Origin: Planctomycetota bacterium
GTDB taxonomy: Bacteria; Planctomycetota; Phycisphaerae; Phycisphaerales; UBA1924
Direction: 5' to 3'
Length of the DNA stretch: 20,892 nt
Assembly (NCBI GenBank): GCA_023434205.1
Contig: JAEYTB010000285.1
Location: forward strand, 1 to 20,892
The notes under the pieces were generated by a model, which did no database searches, was not told the origin of the DNA, and saw nothing but the letters and a program-made list of their open reading frames with translations. The position numbers were made by a program, and so were the translations under genes. Below, one piece after another: positions 1-6,555 of the stretch; the stretch's first letter is position 1, and every line of letters begins with the position of its first letter.

Positions 1-256
1 CCATCACCCCGATCCACGCCGCCCACTCCACCACCCGGGGCAGGTCCACCACGCCCGCCGCGTAACGCACACCCAGCACCAGCAGCACCACGAACACCAC
101 GACCCACACCGACCGCAGGAAAATGAACCACGCCGACGGGTGCAGCCACAGCACCACGTGCTCATCCGCCGGCACATACCGCCGCAGAATGCCCCGCAGC
201 GGCTCGCCCACCTTCCCGCGCTCCTCGGGGTTGTCGGGGTTCGTCCAGACCTGCAT
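1..256 (-). CDS. Membrane protein of PH-domain (bPH2/DUF304-like) type, 3' part beyond the window
   Basis: The reading frame starts with ATG at 256-254 and runs off the left edge after about 85 codons. The start codon directly follows the hpt stop codon (TGA then ATG with no gap), so the two genes are almost certainly co-transcribed and translationally coupled. The visible protein begins MQVWTNPDNPEERG, continues with a stretch reading ILRRYVPADEHVVLWLHPS, and then has a hydrophobic membrane segment at about residues 43-66 rich in Val, Leu and Phe. The pattern of a short cytoplasmic head, a V-P-x-D-E-H-V-V-L-W-L-H-P-S element and then a membrane anchor resembles bacterial PH-domain membrane proteins. 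That assignment is by recall of the pattern. The rest of the domain is outside the window, so function is not shown. Reading-frame confidence is high, family confidence moderate. Confidence 0.6.
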   Translation of the reverse strand, partial: MQVWTNPDNPEERGKVGEPLRGILRRYVPADEHVVLWLHPSAWFIFLRSVWVVVFVVLLVLGVRYAAGVVDLPRVVEWAAWIGVM

Positions 257-835
257 TCACCCGCCCCCGCCCCGCATCACCGCCTCGGGCTTCAGCGTCG
301 CGATCTCCGGGTAGTTCCGGTAGAACCCGTCGTAGTCCAGCCCGTATCCCACCACAAACTCATCCGGGATATCGAACCCCACGTAGTCCACCTTCACCGC
401 CACCTTCGCCTTCCCGGGCTTCCGCAGCAGCACCGCCATCCGCAGGCTCGCCGGCCGCTGCTCCATGATCAGCCGCGACAGCACCTCCAGCGTCTGCCCC
501 GAGTCCAGGATGTCGTCCACCACCAGCACGTGCTTCCCGCTCAGGTCCCGCGGCAGCTCGCTCCGCATCATCGCGCCCTTGCTTTCCACCGACGTCCCCG
601 GGTAGCTCGACACCGCCACCAGCCCCAGGCTCAGCTTCACCGGAAGCTGCCGGATCAGGTCCGCCACGAACACGATCGACCCCGTCAGCACCGACACCAG
701 CACCACCTCGCCGGTGTGATCGCCGTCGTCCCCCAGCTCCCGCATCAGATCCGCCGCGATCTGCGCCCCCAGCTCGTGGACGCGCCCCGCGATCCGCTCT
801 CTCCCGATCAAAACCTTCTCAATGTCGCGGAACAT
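257..835 (-). CDS. hpt: Hypoxanthine (guanine) phosphoribosyltransferase
   Basis: This cytoplasmic enzyme transfers the phosphoribosyl group of PRPP to hypoxanthine or guanine, giving IMP or GMP (purine salvage). The protein has 192 residues, slightly longer than the usual 175-190. The type I PRTase signature reads VLVVDDILDSGQT at residues 103-115, with the acidic pair and catalytic Asp expected there. An SSYPGTSVESKG stretch at about 76-87 matches the mobile loop, and VGYGLDYDGFYRN at about 162-174 matches the C-terminal purine-binding segment (compare LDYNEKYRN in other family members). The ATG at 835-833 is preceded on the mRNA by an 8-bp hairpin that contains the only purine-rich ribosome-binding candidate. 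The gene heads a minus-strand pair with the membrane protein that starts one base after its stop codon. It is divergent from the LEPR-XLL gene. Confidence 0.93.
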   Translation of the reverse strand: MFRDIEKVLIGRERIAGRVHELGAQIAADLMRELGDDGDHTGEVVLVSVLTGSIVFVADLIRQLPVKLSLGLVAVSSYPGTSVESKGAMMRSELPRDLSGKHVLVVDDILDSGQTLEVLSRLIMEQRPASLRMAVLLRKPGKAKVAVKVDYVGFDIPDEFVVGYGLDYDGFYRNYPEIATLKPEAVMRGGGG

Positions 836-838
836 GCG

Positions 839-859
839 GCGTTTCCCTCGTGGAAACGC
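839..859 (-). promoter_or_regulatory. Hairpin over the hpt ribosome-binding site
   Basis: On the minus strand the arms GCGTTTCC and GGAAACGC pair perfectly (8 bp) around the loop ACGAG. The 3' arm ends three bases before the hpt ATG. The best Shine-Dalgarno candidate, GAGG, straddles the loop and the 3' arm, so the folded leader would hide it. The structure is seen in the sequence. A role in translational control is inference. There is no T-run next to it on either strand, so it is not a terminator. Confidence 0.55.
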
Positions 860-1046
860 AGAGCGTAGCGGACAACCGCCCCGCCCGCCGACCCCCGTTC
901 CCGAGTCAAAAACGCGGCCCCGCTCCTCCCCGACGCCGTACGGGCCGTGAAGCCTCCCTCATACCATCAAAAAGCCCTTCCACTTTCCCCGGCGCGATTT
1001 ACCATTCAGCCGGTCAAGCTGGGTGACCAACACGGAGTTCGACCCC

Positions 1047-2804
1047 ATGAGAAGCCTGTTCGCCGACGCCATCCACCCCATCGAGTCGCTCGAGTCCCGC
1101 ACCCTCCTCGCCGCGGACCTGGCCGTGTCGATCGGCCCGGTCACCATCTCCAACCCGGGCACGCCCGAAGAGCTGGTCAACGTCGCGGCCATCGTCTCCA
1201 ACCCCGGCGACGCCACGTACAGCGCCGGCGGCAGCCTCGTCATCCTCCTCTCCCTCGACCAGACCCCCAGCCCCGACGACGTCACCTTCGACTCGCGCTT
1301 TCTGGGCGAGTACACCACCTCCGACGCCGTCACCTACCAGTTCGGCCTCCCCAAGCCCTCGATCCCCGACGGCAACTACCACGTCATCGCCACCTTCATC
1401 CTCGCCGACGGCTCCCCCGACAACCCGGCCAACAACGTCGCCATCAGCCCCGACATCCTCGTGATCGGCAACCCCATCCAGCCGCCGCCCCCACCGCCCC
1501 CGCCCCCGCCTCCCCCGCCGCCCACCAGCACGCAGTACTTCGGCGACGTCAACGGCCAGCGGGTCACCCTCACCACCAGCGACCTCAACGGCGTCCGCAC
1601 CGTATTCCAGATCGTGGGCCCCGGCACCGGCCAGCTCATCAACGACAACGGTCAGTTCTTCGTCGTTGTTGACGGCTCCACCGACCGCACCCACCTCCAC
1701 ATCCGCCGCGACGCCGCCGGCGACGACCCCGTGCTCGAGGGCCTCACCATCAACGGCCCCGCGCACCGCGTCCACCTCAACAACGTCGATGTCGACGGCA
1801 ACATCACCATCACCGGCCCCGTCAAGGACTTCAAGGCCGACGACCTCAGCAACGGCACCCTCACCATCGACGGCGGCCGCGTCGACTTCAAGATCGACGA
1901 CCTCACCAACTTCAACATCAACGCCGACGCCATCAAGAAAATCCACGCCGGCGACATCGTCGGCGGCACCTGGCTCATCTCCGGCGACGTCGGTGAGTTC
2001 CACGCCGACTCCATCACCGGCAACTGGGCCATGGGCATCGAAGGCCACTTCCGCGGCATGAAGGTCAAGGGCGCCTTCGCGGACGCCACCCTCTCCGCCC
2101 GCTCCATCGACGAGCTCGACCTCAAGAACGGCGCCGACGGCGTCACCGTCCTCGCCGGCGCCGACCTGGGCGACGATGCACGCCTCGGCGGAGCCGACGC
2201 CAACGCCGATGTCTTCTCGGGAGGCATGATCAAGAAGCTCGGCATCCGCGGCAGCCTCATCGACTCCGTCATCGCCGCCGGCGTCGACCCCGTCGACGGA
2301 ATTGTCGGCAACCCCGGCGACATCTTCCTCAGCCCCAGCAACATCGGGAAGGTTGACCTCAAGGGCTCGATCGTCAACTCCACCATTCTCGCGCAGAACG
2401 TCGGCCAGAAGTTCAACCACCGCCACCACTACGACAACGACAGCATCGACCGCGGCGGGTCCATCGACCGCGGCGGCTCGATCGATCACAGCATCGACCA
2501 CAGCATCGACATCGACGACAACCGCGGCCGCGGCGTCATCGTCGTCCAGAACGTCCGCCGCTTCTTCGGCGGCATGTTCGCCATGTTCCGCGGCTTCCAG
2601 AACAACACCACCGCGGTGAACACCAGCAACGGTCAGAGCAACTCCGGCGGCTCCATCGTCTCCGGCGGCTCGACAGGCAACGGGTCGAACAGCGGCTCCA
2701 ACTCCAACAACAGCGGCTCGGGCAACAGCGGCAACAACGACCGCTCCGAGCGCACCATCAGCCGCTCCGGCAGCGGTTTCTTCTTCATGTTCTTCCGCCG
2801 CTAA
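1047..2804 (+). CDS. LEPR-XLL family surface protein: CARDB-like domain, poly-Pro linker, solenoid-like region, Ser/Asn/Gly tail
   Basis: The ATG at 1047 is chosen because GGAG sits 9 bases upstream; an in-frame GTG at 1023 is possible. The protein has 585 residues. The N-terminus carries SLESRTLLAADL (about 14-25), the planctomycete LEPR-XLL type motif found near the start of large exported proteins. Next is a CARDB-like beta-sandwich (about 24-128, with VSNPGDATYSAGGS and DNPANNVA). Then come 14 consecutive prolines, and a long region of short hydrophobic/Asp-Gly strands (TITGPVKDFKADDL, LTIDGGRVDFKIDDL) that looks like a beta-solenoid. A His/Asp/Ser repeat block follows, then a low-complexity Ser/Asn/Gly tail and an aromatic end FFFMFFRR. 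It is probably exported and cell-surface or matrix associated. No catalytic motif is seen. It is transcribed alone, with a strong terminator behind it. Confidence 0.85.
   Translation: MRSLFADAIHPIESLESRTLLAADLAVSIGPVTISNPGTPEELVNVAAIVSNPGDATYSAGGSLVILLSLDQTPSPDDVTFDSRFLGEYTTSDAVTYQFGLPKPSIPDGNYHVIATFILADGSPDNPANNVAISPDILVIGNPIQPPPPPPPPPPPPPPTSTQYFGDVNGQRVTLTTSDLNGVRTVFQIVGPGTGQLINDNGQFFVVVDGSTDRTHLHIRRDAAGDDPVLEGLTINGPAHRVHLNNVDVDGNITITGPVKDFKADDLSNGTLTIDGGRVDFKIDDLTNFNINADAIKKIHAGDIVGGTWLISGDVGEFHADSITGNWAMGIEGHFRGMKVKGAFADATLSARSIDELDLKNGADGVTVLAGADLGDDARLGGADANADVFSGGMIKKLGIRGSLIDSVIAAGVDPVDGIVGNPGDIFLSPSNIGKVDLKGSIVNSTILAQNVGQKFNHRHHYDNDSIDRGGSIDRGGSIDHSIDHSIDIDDNRGRGVIVVQNVRRFFGGMFAMFRGFQNNTTAVNTSNGQSNSGGSIVSGGSTGNGSNSGSNSNNSGSGNSGNNDRSERTISRSGSGFFFMFFRR
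1482..1523 (+). repeat. Poly-proline codon tract (14 CCN codons)
   Basis: Fourteen successive proline codons (CCG, CCC, CCA, CCT mixed) join the CARDB-like domain to the solenoid-like region. The mixed codons argue against recent slippage. A rigid extended linker is the natural reading. Such a run normally needs EF-P to be translated, which is established knowledge about polyproline. Confidence 0.9.
2442..2519 (+). repeat. In-frame tandem repeats encoding SIDRGG and SIDH units
   Basis: The protein reads SIDRGG twice, then SIDH twice, then SIDIDD. At DNA level this is two copies of an 18-base unit followed by two of a 12-base unit sharing the core ATCGACC or ATCGATC. The unit length is a multiple of three, so copy-number change would keep the frame. 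The block is Asp/His-rich and could bind divalent metal (inference). Confidence 0.75.
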
Positions 2805-2827
2805 CCCCACACGGACAGTCAACTGTG

Positions 2828-2859
2828 CCACCGAGATGTCCTCATCTCGGTGGTTTTTT
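2828..2859 (+). terminator. Rho-independent terminator of the LEPR-XLL gene
   Basis: A perfect 11-bp stem (CCACCGAGATG and CATCTCGGTGG) around the loop TCCT is followed directly by six T residues on the plus strand. It begins 23 bases after the stop codon at 2804. There is no matching T-run on the minus strand, so it serves the plus gene, not scoA which converges on it. Confidence 0.93.
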
Positions 2860-2907
2860 ATTGAGCCTTCGACCGACACATCCTCATCCCGGGCCGTTCC
2901 CCGACCC

Positions 2908-3723
2908 TCACCCCCTCACCGTCCTCTGCTCAATCCGCTTCTCCGGCGTGCTGTTCACGATCCGCTTCACATAGTTCCCAGGCGTGTGGACCTGGTCCGG
3001 GTCGATCTCGCCCAGACCCACCACCTCCTCAACCTCCGCGATCACGAACCCCGCCGCGGTCGCCATCATCGGGTTGAAGTTCCGCGCCGTCTTCCGGTAC
3101 ACCAGGTTCCCGAACGGGTCCGCCTTGTGCGCCTTCACCAGCGCCAGGTCCGCGAACAGCCCCGTCTCCATCACAAACTCGCGCCGCTGGGGAACCGCCG
3201 CACCCCTCGGCAGCACCTTCTCCGCCATCGTCAGGTAGTTCGTGCTCATCTCCGGGTGCCGGTTCTGGAACGCCGCGTCCTCCCGCGGCCTGTAGAACTC
3301 CCGGATCTCCTTCCCCGCCGCCACCGGCGTCCCCACGCCCGTCGCCGTGTAGAACGCCGGAATCCCCGCGCCCCCGGCCCTGATCCGCTCCGCCAGCGTC
3401 CCCTGCGGGTTGAACTCAACCTCGAGCTCCCCCGACAAGAACTGCTTCTCGAACGTGGCGTTCTCACCCACGTAGCTCGAGATCATCTTCCGGATCTGCC
3501 GCGTCTGGAGCAGCAGCCCCAGCCCGAAGTCATCCACCCCTGCGTTGTTGCTGATGCACGTCAGCCCCTTGACGCCCGAATCGCGCAGCGCCACGATCAG
3601 AGTCTCGGGGATCCCGCACAGCCCGAACCCCCCCACCATCACGGTCATGCCGTCGCGCAGCACGCCCTTGCCCCGCAGGTCCGCCAACGCCGCCTTCGCA
3701 TCGCTGTAGATCTTCGTCGCCAT
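2908..3723 (-). CDS. scoA: 3-oxoacid CoA-transferase, subunit A
   Basis: Subunit A (alpha) of the two-subunit acetoacetate/3-oxoacid:CoA transferase family, which moves CoA from succinyl-CoA or acetyl-CoA to a 3-oxoacid. The family-typical N-terminal glycine-rich element GGFGLCGIPE lies at residues 31-40, followed by SNNAGVDDFGLGLLL and SSYVGENATFEKQFLSGELE, both characteristic of the alpha subunit. The length of 271 residues is a little above the usual 220-240 because of a C-terminal extension ending in EKRIEQRTVRG. The start ATG at 3723 has AAGGA four bases upstream. The catalytic glutamate of this family sits in subunit B. No subunit B gene is present: downstream lies the convergent LEPR-XLL gene with its terminator, and upstream a lipoprotein gene. 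The partner must be encoded elsewhere, or the protein acts with another transferase. Confidence 0.88.
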   Translation of the reverse strand: MATKIYSDAKAALADLRGKGVLRDGMTVMVGGFGLCGIPETLIVALRDSGVKGLTCISNNAGVDDFGLGLLLQTRQIRKMISSYVGENATFEKQFLSGELEVEFNPQGTLAERIRAGGAGIPAFYTATGVGTPVAAGKEIREFYRPREDAAFQNRHPEMSTNYLTMAEKVLPRGAAVPQRREFVMETGLFADLALVKAHKADPFGNLVYRKTARNFNPMMATAAGFVIAEVEEVVGLGEIDPDQVHTPGNYVKRIVNSTPEKRIEQRTVRG

Positions 3724-3817
3724 AGTTCCTTCCGTAACTCTTCGCCACTCCTCCCCCGGCTCTGCGGGGGTGGTGCCGAGGCTCTGCGAGGCGGAGGGGG
3801 TGAATCCTCCGCGACCC

Positions 3818-4549
3818 CTACTTCCTCAACGCCCCCGGCGCACTCACCAGAACATACGCCCGGTACTGCTCCCCGACCTTCTTCACGAACGTCGATTCCA
3901 GCCGAAGGTCCGTGACTTCCCGCCCCAGCACCTGCCCCAGCGCCGCCCGCGCCGCCTCCGTCGCCATCCGCGGCGCATCGCGAACCGTCGCCGCGTCCGC
4001 CGCGGCACCCACCTGCACACGCCCGTCAACCTCCCGAGCCGAGGTCGTAAACCACGCCGGCGCATCCCCCTCCGCCCGGGCCGCCGGCGCCGCCACCTCG
4101 GGCGCCGGGGCGGCCACCACGGGTGCCGCCACCGGAGCACTCTCTGCCAGCGCCCACACCACGTACTCCCCCGTCGCCGTCCGCGCGTAGCCCGCCCGCG
4201 CGCTCCCCTTGGCCTGCTTCACGGCCGCCTGGTACGCCCCTTCCAGCGTCGGTGCCTGACCCCGCCCCGCGCCCGCCCGCGCCTGCCACCACCCCGGCGC
4301 TGCGCCCTCCACTTTCTCCAGCGTCACACCGACCCGCTTGCTCAGCGCCGCCGCCGCGCGGTCCGCCTGCCGCTGCTGCGCCTCCTCCAGGCTCGGCACC
4401 GGACGCGCGGGCGTGCTCACCGCCGGCGCCGGCGCGGCGGTGCGCACAGGCGTCGCCGCCCCCTGCCGCTTCGAAGCACACCCGGCCACGCACACCAGCA
4501 CCAGCAGCCCGATGCCCCGATGCCCCATGCCCAGATGTCCTCGTTTCAT
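3818..4549 (-). CDS. Outer-envelope lipoprotein, possibly LPP20-like
   Basis: A 243-residue protein with a type II signal peptide: positively charged start, a hydrophobic LLVLVCVAGC stretch and a lipobox cysteine at residue 24. After it comes a Pro/Ala-rich linker, an Ala-rich helical segment (EEAQQRQADRAAAALSKRVG), a second Pro/Ala linker, and a C-terminal region starting APAWFTTSAREVDGRVQVG and continuing with an Ala/Arg-rich helix. That last part resembles the LPP20/FlgP-like lipoprotein fold by pattern only. Two starts are possible: M1 at 4549 and M8 at 4528. Both lie inside a dispersed repeat (4511-4559) that encodes the first 13 residues. The gene begins 13 bases after the nrdR stop codon, so it is probably co-transcribed with nrdR. 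No function is claimed. Confidence 0.75.
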   Translation of the reverse strand: MKRGHLGMGHRGIGLLVLVCVAGCASKRQGAATPVRTAAPAPAVSTPARPVPSLEEAQQRQADRAAAALSKRVGVTLEKVEGAAPGWWQARAGAGRGQAPTLEGAYQAAVKQAKGSARAGYARTATGEYVVWALAESAPVAAPVVAAPAPEVAAPAARAEGDAPAWFTTSAREVDGRVQVGAAADAATVRDAPRMATEAARAALGQVLGREVTDLRLESTFVKKVGEQYRAYVLVSAPGALRK

Positions 4550-4559
4550 CCGACCCTCC
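4511..4559. repeat. Dispersed repeat, copy 1 (GATGCCCC words), over the lipoprotein start
   Basis: This stretch is built from degenerate 7-8 base words (GATGCCCC, GATGCCCC, ATGCCCA, GATGTCCTC) followed by a TTTCATCCGACCCTCC tail. It matches the stretch at 5155-5205 over its whole length with about eight differences, in the same orientation. It starts inside the lipoprotein signal-peptide coding region and ends three bases short of the nrdR stop codon. Confidence 0.75.
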
Positions 4560-4562
4560 GGC

Positions 4563-5051
4563 TCAGAACAACCGCCCTTGGTCCTTGGAATCCTTGACCC
4601 GCCCGTCCAGCAACTCTAACTGTTGCCGCAGCTCATCCACCGACCTGAACTTGTAGTACTCGCTCGCAAACCGGATATACGCCACCTCATCGATATCCCG
4701 CAGCCGCAGCATCACCTGCTCCCCGATCACCCGGCTCTCCACCTCCCGGTCAAACTCCCGGTGCAGCGACTCCTCCAGTTCGCTCACCAGCCCTTCCTTC
4801 ACATCCTCCGGGATCGGCCGCTTCCCGCACGCCGCCTGCACCCCCCGCATGATGTTCTCGCGGCTGAACGGCGCCCGCGTGCCGTCCCGCTTGACCACGA
4901 TCAGCCGCGCCGTCTGCTCCACCCGCTCGTAGGTCGTGAACCGCCGCCCGCACCCCAAGCACTCCCGCCGCCGGCGGATGATCTTCCCGCCGTCGCTCGC
5001 GCGGCTGTCGATCACCTTGTCATCGTTCGAGTTGCAGAACGGGCACAGCAC
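4563..5051 (-). CDS. nrdR: Transcriptional repressor NrdR
   Basis: NrdR is a nucleotide-sensing zinc-ribbon/ATP-cone repressor that controls ribonucleotide reductase genes. The protein has 162 residues, typical for the family. The N-terminal zinc ribbon has Cys pairs at residues 3/6 (CPFC) and 31/34 (CLGC), with the invariant basic stretch IIRRRRECLGCGRRFTTYERVE between and after them. The ATP-cone follows at about 49-139 (VVKRDGTRAPFSRENIMRG). The start is GTG at 5051, which gives the usual M-x-C-P-x-C opening. No nrd genes are in the window. It is followed after 13 bases by the lipoprotein gene, and both flanks carry a copy of the same direct repeat. Confidence 0.96.
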   Translation of the reverse strand: MLCPFCNSNDDKVIDSRASDGGKIIRRRRECLGCGRRFTTYERVEQTARLIVVKRDGTRAPFSRENIMRGVQAACGKRPIPEDVKEGLVSELEESLHREFDREVESRVIGEQVMLRLRDIDEVAYIRFASEYYKFRSVDELRQQLELLDGRVKDSKDQGRLF

Positions 5052-5154
5052 GGCAGCCTCCCCACGTCGGAAGCCGCATGTTCCCCTCTATCGCCCAACC
5101 CGTCAAACCACCAGCCTTGGGTACCCCGCCGCTCCGCGCCGGCTTCTCCGCCTC

Positions 5155-5205
5155 GATGCCCCGATGCCTCATGCCCCGATGCCTTCGTCCCACCCGACCC
5201 CCTCC
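5155..5205. repeat. Dispersed repeat, copy 2 (GATGCCCC words), upstream of nrdR
   Basis: Second copy of the element at 4511-4559: GATGCCCC, GATGCCTC, ATGCCCC, GATGCCTTC and then a CCCACCCGACCC tail. It lies in the 170-base gap between the sigma-factor terminator and nrdR. The gap holds no gene that I can support. Confidence 0.75.
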
Positions 5206-5220
5206 ACTCCCCCAAAAAAC

Positions 5221-5247
5221 AAAAAACCCCGGGTCCAGGCCCGGGGT
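5221..5247 (-). terminator. Rho-independent terminator of the sigma-factor gene
   Basis: On the minus strand the arms CCCCGGG and CCCGGGG (7 bp) enclose a 6-base loop and are followed by TTTTTTGTTTTTT. It lies 27 bases past the sigma gene stop codon. It separates the sigma gene from nrdR, so the two are separate transcription units. Confidence 0.9.
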
Positions 5248-5273
5248 CTCAACGGCTCAGTTGTCCGACAACC

Positions 5274-6218
5274 TCAGTTCGCCGACTCGCCCTTGTGCGC
5301 CGACTTCTCGATCAGCGCCTCAAGCTCCGGGTCGATCCGCCGGAAGAACCGCGACGGCTTCTCGTCCGTCAGCCGGGCGTTCAGCTTGGTCAAACCCTCA
5401 TCCACGATCTGACGCACACGCTCGCGGCTGATCCCGATCTCGTCCGCGATCTGCTTCAGCGTCAGCGGCTCGCACCCATCCAGGCCAAACCGCATCCGCA
5501 GCACCGAAGCCTCGCGCTCGTCGATCGACTCCAGCAGCCGCTTCAGCAGCGTCAGCTCCTCGCGCTGGAACACCCGCTCCTCGGGCATTCCCACGCGGCT
5601 GTCCGCCACGAGTTCGCTCAGGTTGATCAGCTCGCCCGAGGAGTCCCGTGCCGTGGACGGCGACTGGAACGCCCGGATCGACCGCCGGATGATCCGCACC
5701 TTCTTGAGGGGCAGGTCCATCGCCTTGGCCAGGTCCTGCAGCGAGGGCGGCGCCCCCAGCTCGGCCTCCAGCCTGCGGAACGCGATCTTCCACTTCGCGA
5801 TCAGCTCCACCATGTAGGCCGGGATATGCACCGGCTGCGTCGCGTTCATCAGCGCCCGCTTGATCGCCTGCTTGATCCACCACGACGCGTACGTGCTGAA
5901 GCGCGCCCCCTGGGAAGGGTCGAACCCTTCGACCGCCCGCAGGAGGCCGATGTTGCCCTCCTCGATCAGGTCGGTGAGCGACAACCCCCGGTTCACGTAG
6001 TTCTTCGCGATCGACACGACCAGCCGCAGGTTCGAGCGGATCATCCGCTCCCGCGACGCCGCGCAGTTGTCATTGATGATCTTCCAGCCAAGCTCTCGCT
6101 CGTCCTCGGCGGTGAGCAGCGAGTACCGGTTGATCTCTTTGAGGTACAGCGACAGGTCCGATTGAACGGACTTGGACCCCGTAGTGGGCTTTCCTGTGGA
6201 ACCGCTGACTCGACTCAC
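5274..6218 (-). CDS. RNA polymerase sigma-70 factor, primary (RpoD/SigA) type without region 1.1
   Basis: All core sigma-70 regions are present. Region 1.2 reads SDLSLYLKEINRYSLLTAEDE. Region 2 contains NLRLVVSIAKNYVNRGLSL, DLIEEGNIGLLRAVEGFD and FSTYASWWIKQAIKRA, the -10 recognition helix typical of group 1 and 2 factors. Region 3 starts at HIPAYMVELI. Region 4 ends with LTLKQIADEIGISRERVRQI, the -35 helix-turn-helix. I prefer the GTG at 6218 (314 residues) because GGTGGAG lies just upstream; GTG at 6266 and ATG at 6257 would add 13-16 residues with no visible ribosome-binding site. The protein lacks the long acidic region 1.1, so it may be either the compact housekeeping factor or a group 2 paralogue. 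The sequence alone cannot tell. A strong terminator follows. Confidence 0.9.
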   Translation of the reverse strand: MSRVSGSTGKPTTGSKSVQSDLSLYLKEINRYSLLTAEDERELGWKIINDNCAASRERMIRSNLRLVVSIAKNYVNRGLSLTDLIEEGNIGLLRAVEGFDPSQGARFSTYASWWIKQAIKRALMNATQPVHIPAYMVELIAKWKIAFRRLEAELGAPPSLQDLAKAMDLPLKKVRIIRRSIRAFQSPSTARDSSGELINLSELVADSRVGMPEERVFQREELTLLKRLLESIDEREASVLRMRFGLDGCEPLTLKQIADEIGISRERVRQIVDEGLTKLNARLTDEKPSRFFRRIDPELEALIEKSAHKGESAN

Positions 6219-6555
6219 GTCTCCACCCTTCCCGGCGAGAGCCGCCGTACCACCCATTCTGCACACGACTCGCAGGGGCGCTAAGGCCCGGGCAGCATCC
6301 CAATATCCGTGCGACCCCGTCCTGGGGTTTCATCGACTCTGGGGCGATAGGGCTGAAGGATCTCTCTCGCGCACCTCTCCCCACTATGAAGGTGGCCCCA
6401 TTTGCGCCAAATGCAAGGAACATACGGAAAAATCTGCGCTGCGCCTCAACTTTTTCTGCGCCCCCCTCCTCCAGCACCCATGTCGCCGTGCCGACGTATA
6501 TTTCGGGGCCACCGAGTCGGGCGTGGTTATCAGGCCTTTCCCTCCCCGAGCACCC
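6219..6555. other. Divergent intergenic region between the sigma factor and the UVR-motif gene
   Basis: No gene is supported here. The plus frame is open from 6172 but its codon composition is unlike the gene that begins at 6556. The middle part (about 6390-6520) is the most A/T-rich non-coding stretch outside the NACHT region and should hold the promoters of both divergent genes. A symmetrical element lies at 6399-6413. No convincing -35/-10 pair could be fixed on either strand. The closest on the minus strand is a TTGGCG/CATAGT pair, which is weak. Confidence 0.5.
6399..6413. promoter_or_regulatory. Operator-like palindrome CATTTG-CGC-CAAATG
   Basis: A perfect 6-bp inverted repeat with a 3-base centre in the divergent promoter region. 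It lies 143 bases before the UVR-gene ATG and about 180 bases before the sigma-gene GTG, just downstream of a TATGAA hexamer. The symmetry is seen. Binding of a repressor is inference. Confidence 0.3.

Noticed and set aside
1014..2879. 621-residue minus-strand open frame antisense to the LEPR-XLL gene
   Set aside because: Its translation is a monotone of Val, Ala, Gly, Asp and Glu caused by the C-rich codons of the opposite strand. It also spans the terminator hairpin of the plus gene.
3758..3817. Hairpin and repeated GGCTCTGCG in the gap between scoA and the lipoprotein gene
   Set aside because: The stem is only 6 bp (CCCCCG/CGGGGG) and has no T-run; in such GC-rich sequence this is weak. 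It could be a processing site but nothing supports it.
4623..6284. 553-residue plus-strand open frame across nrdR and the sigma gene
   Set aside because: It runs antisense to two clear genes and across a terminator. Its Arg/His/Pro-rich sequence has no domain pattern.
6172..6555. N-terminal extension of the UVR-motif protein, with a CAKC cluster that could suggest zinc binding
   Set aside because: The extension overlaps the sigma gene start, has different codon composition, crosses the A/T-rich promoter region and has only one Cys pair in a sequence without family resemblance.
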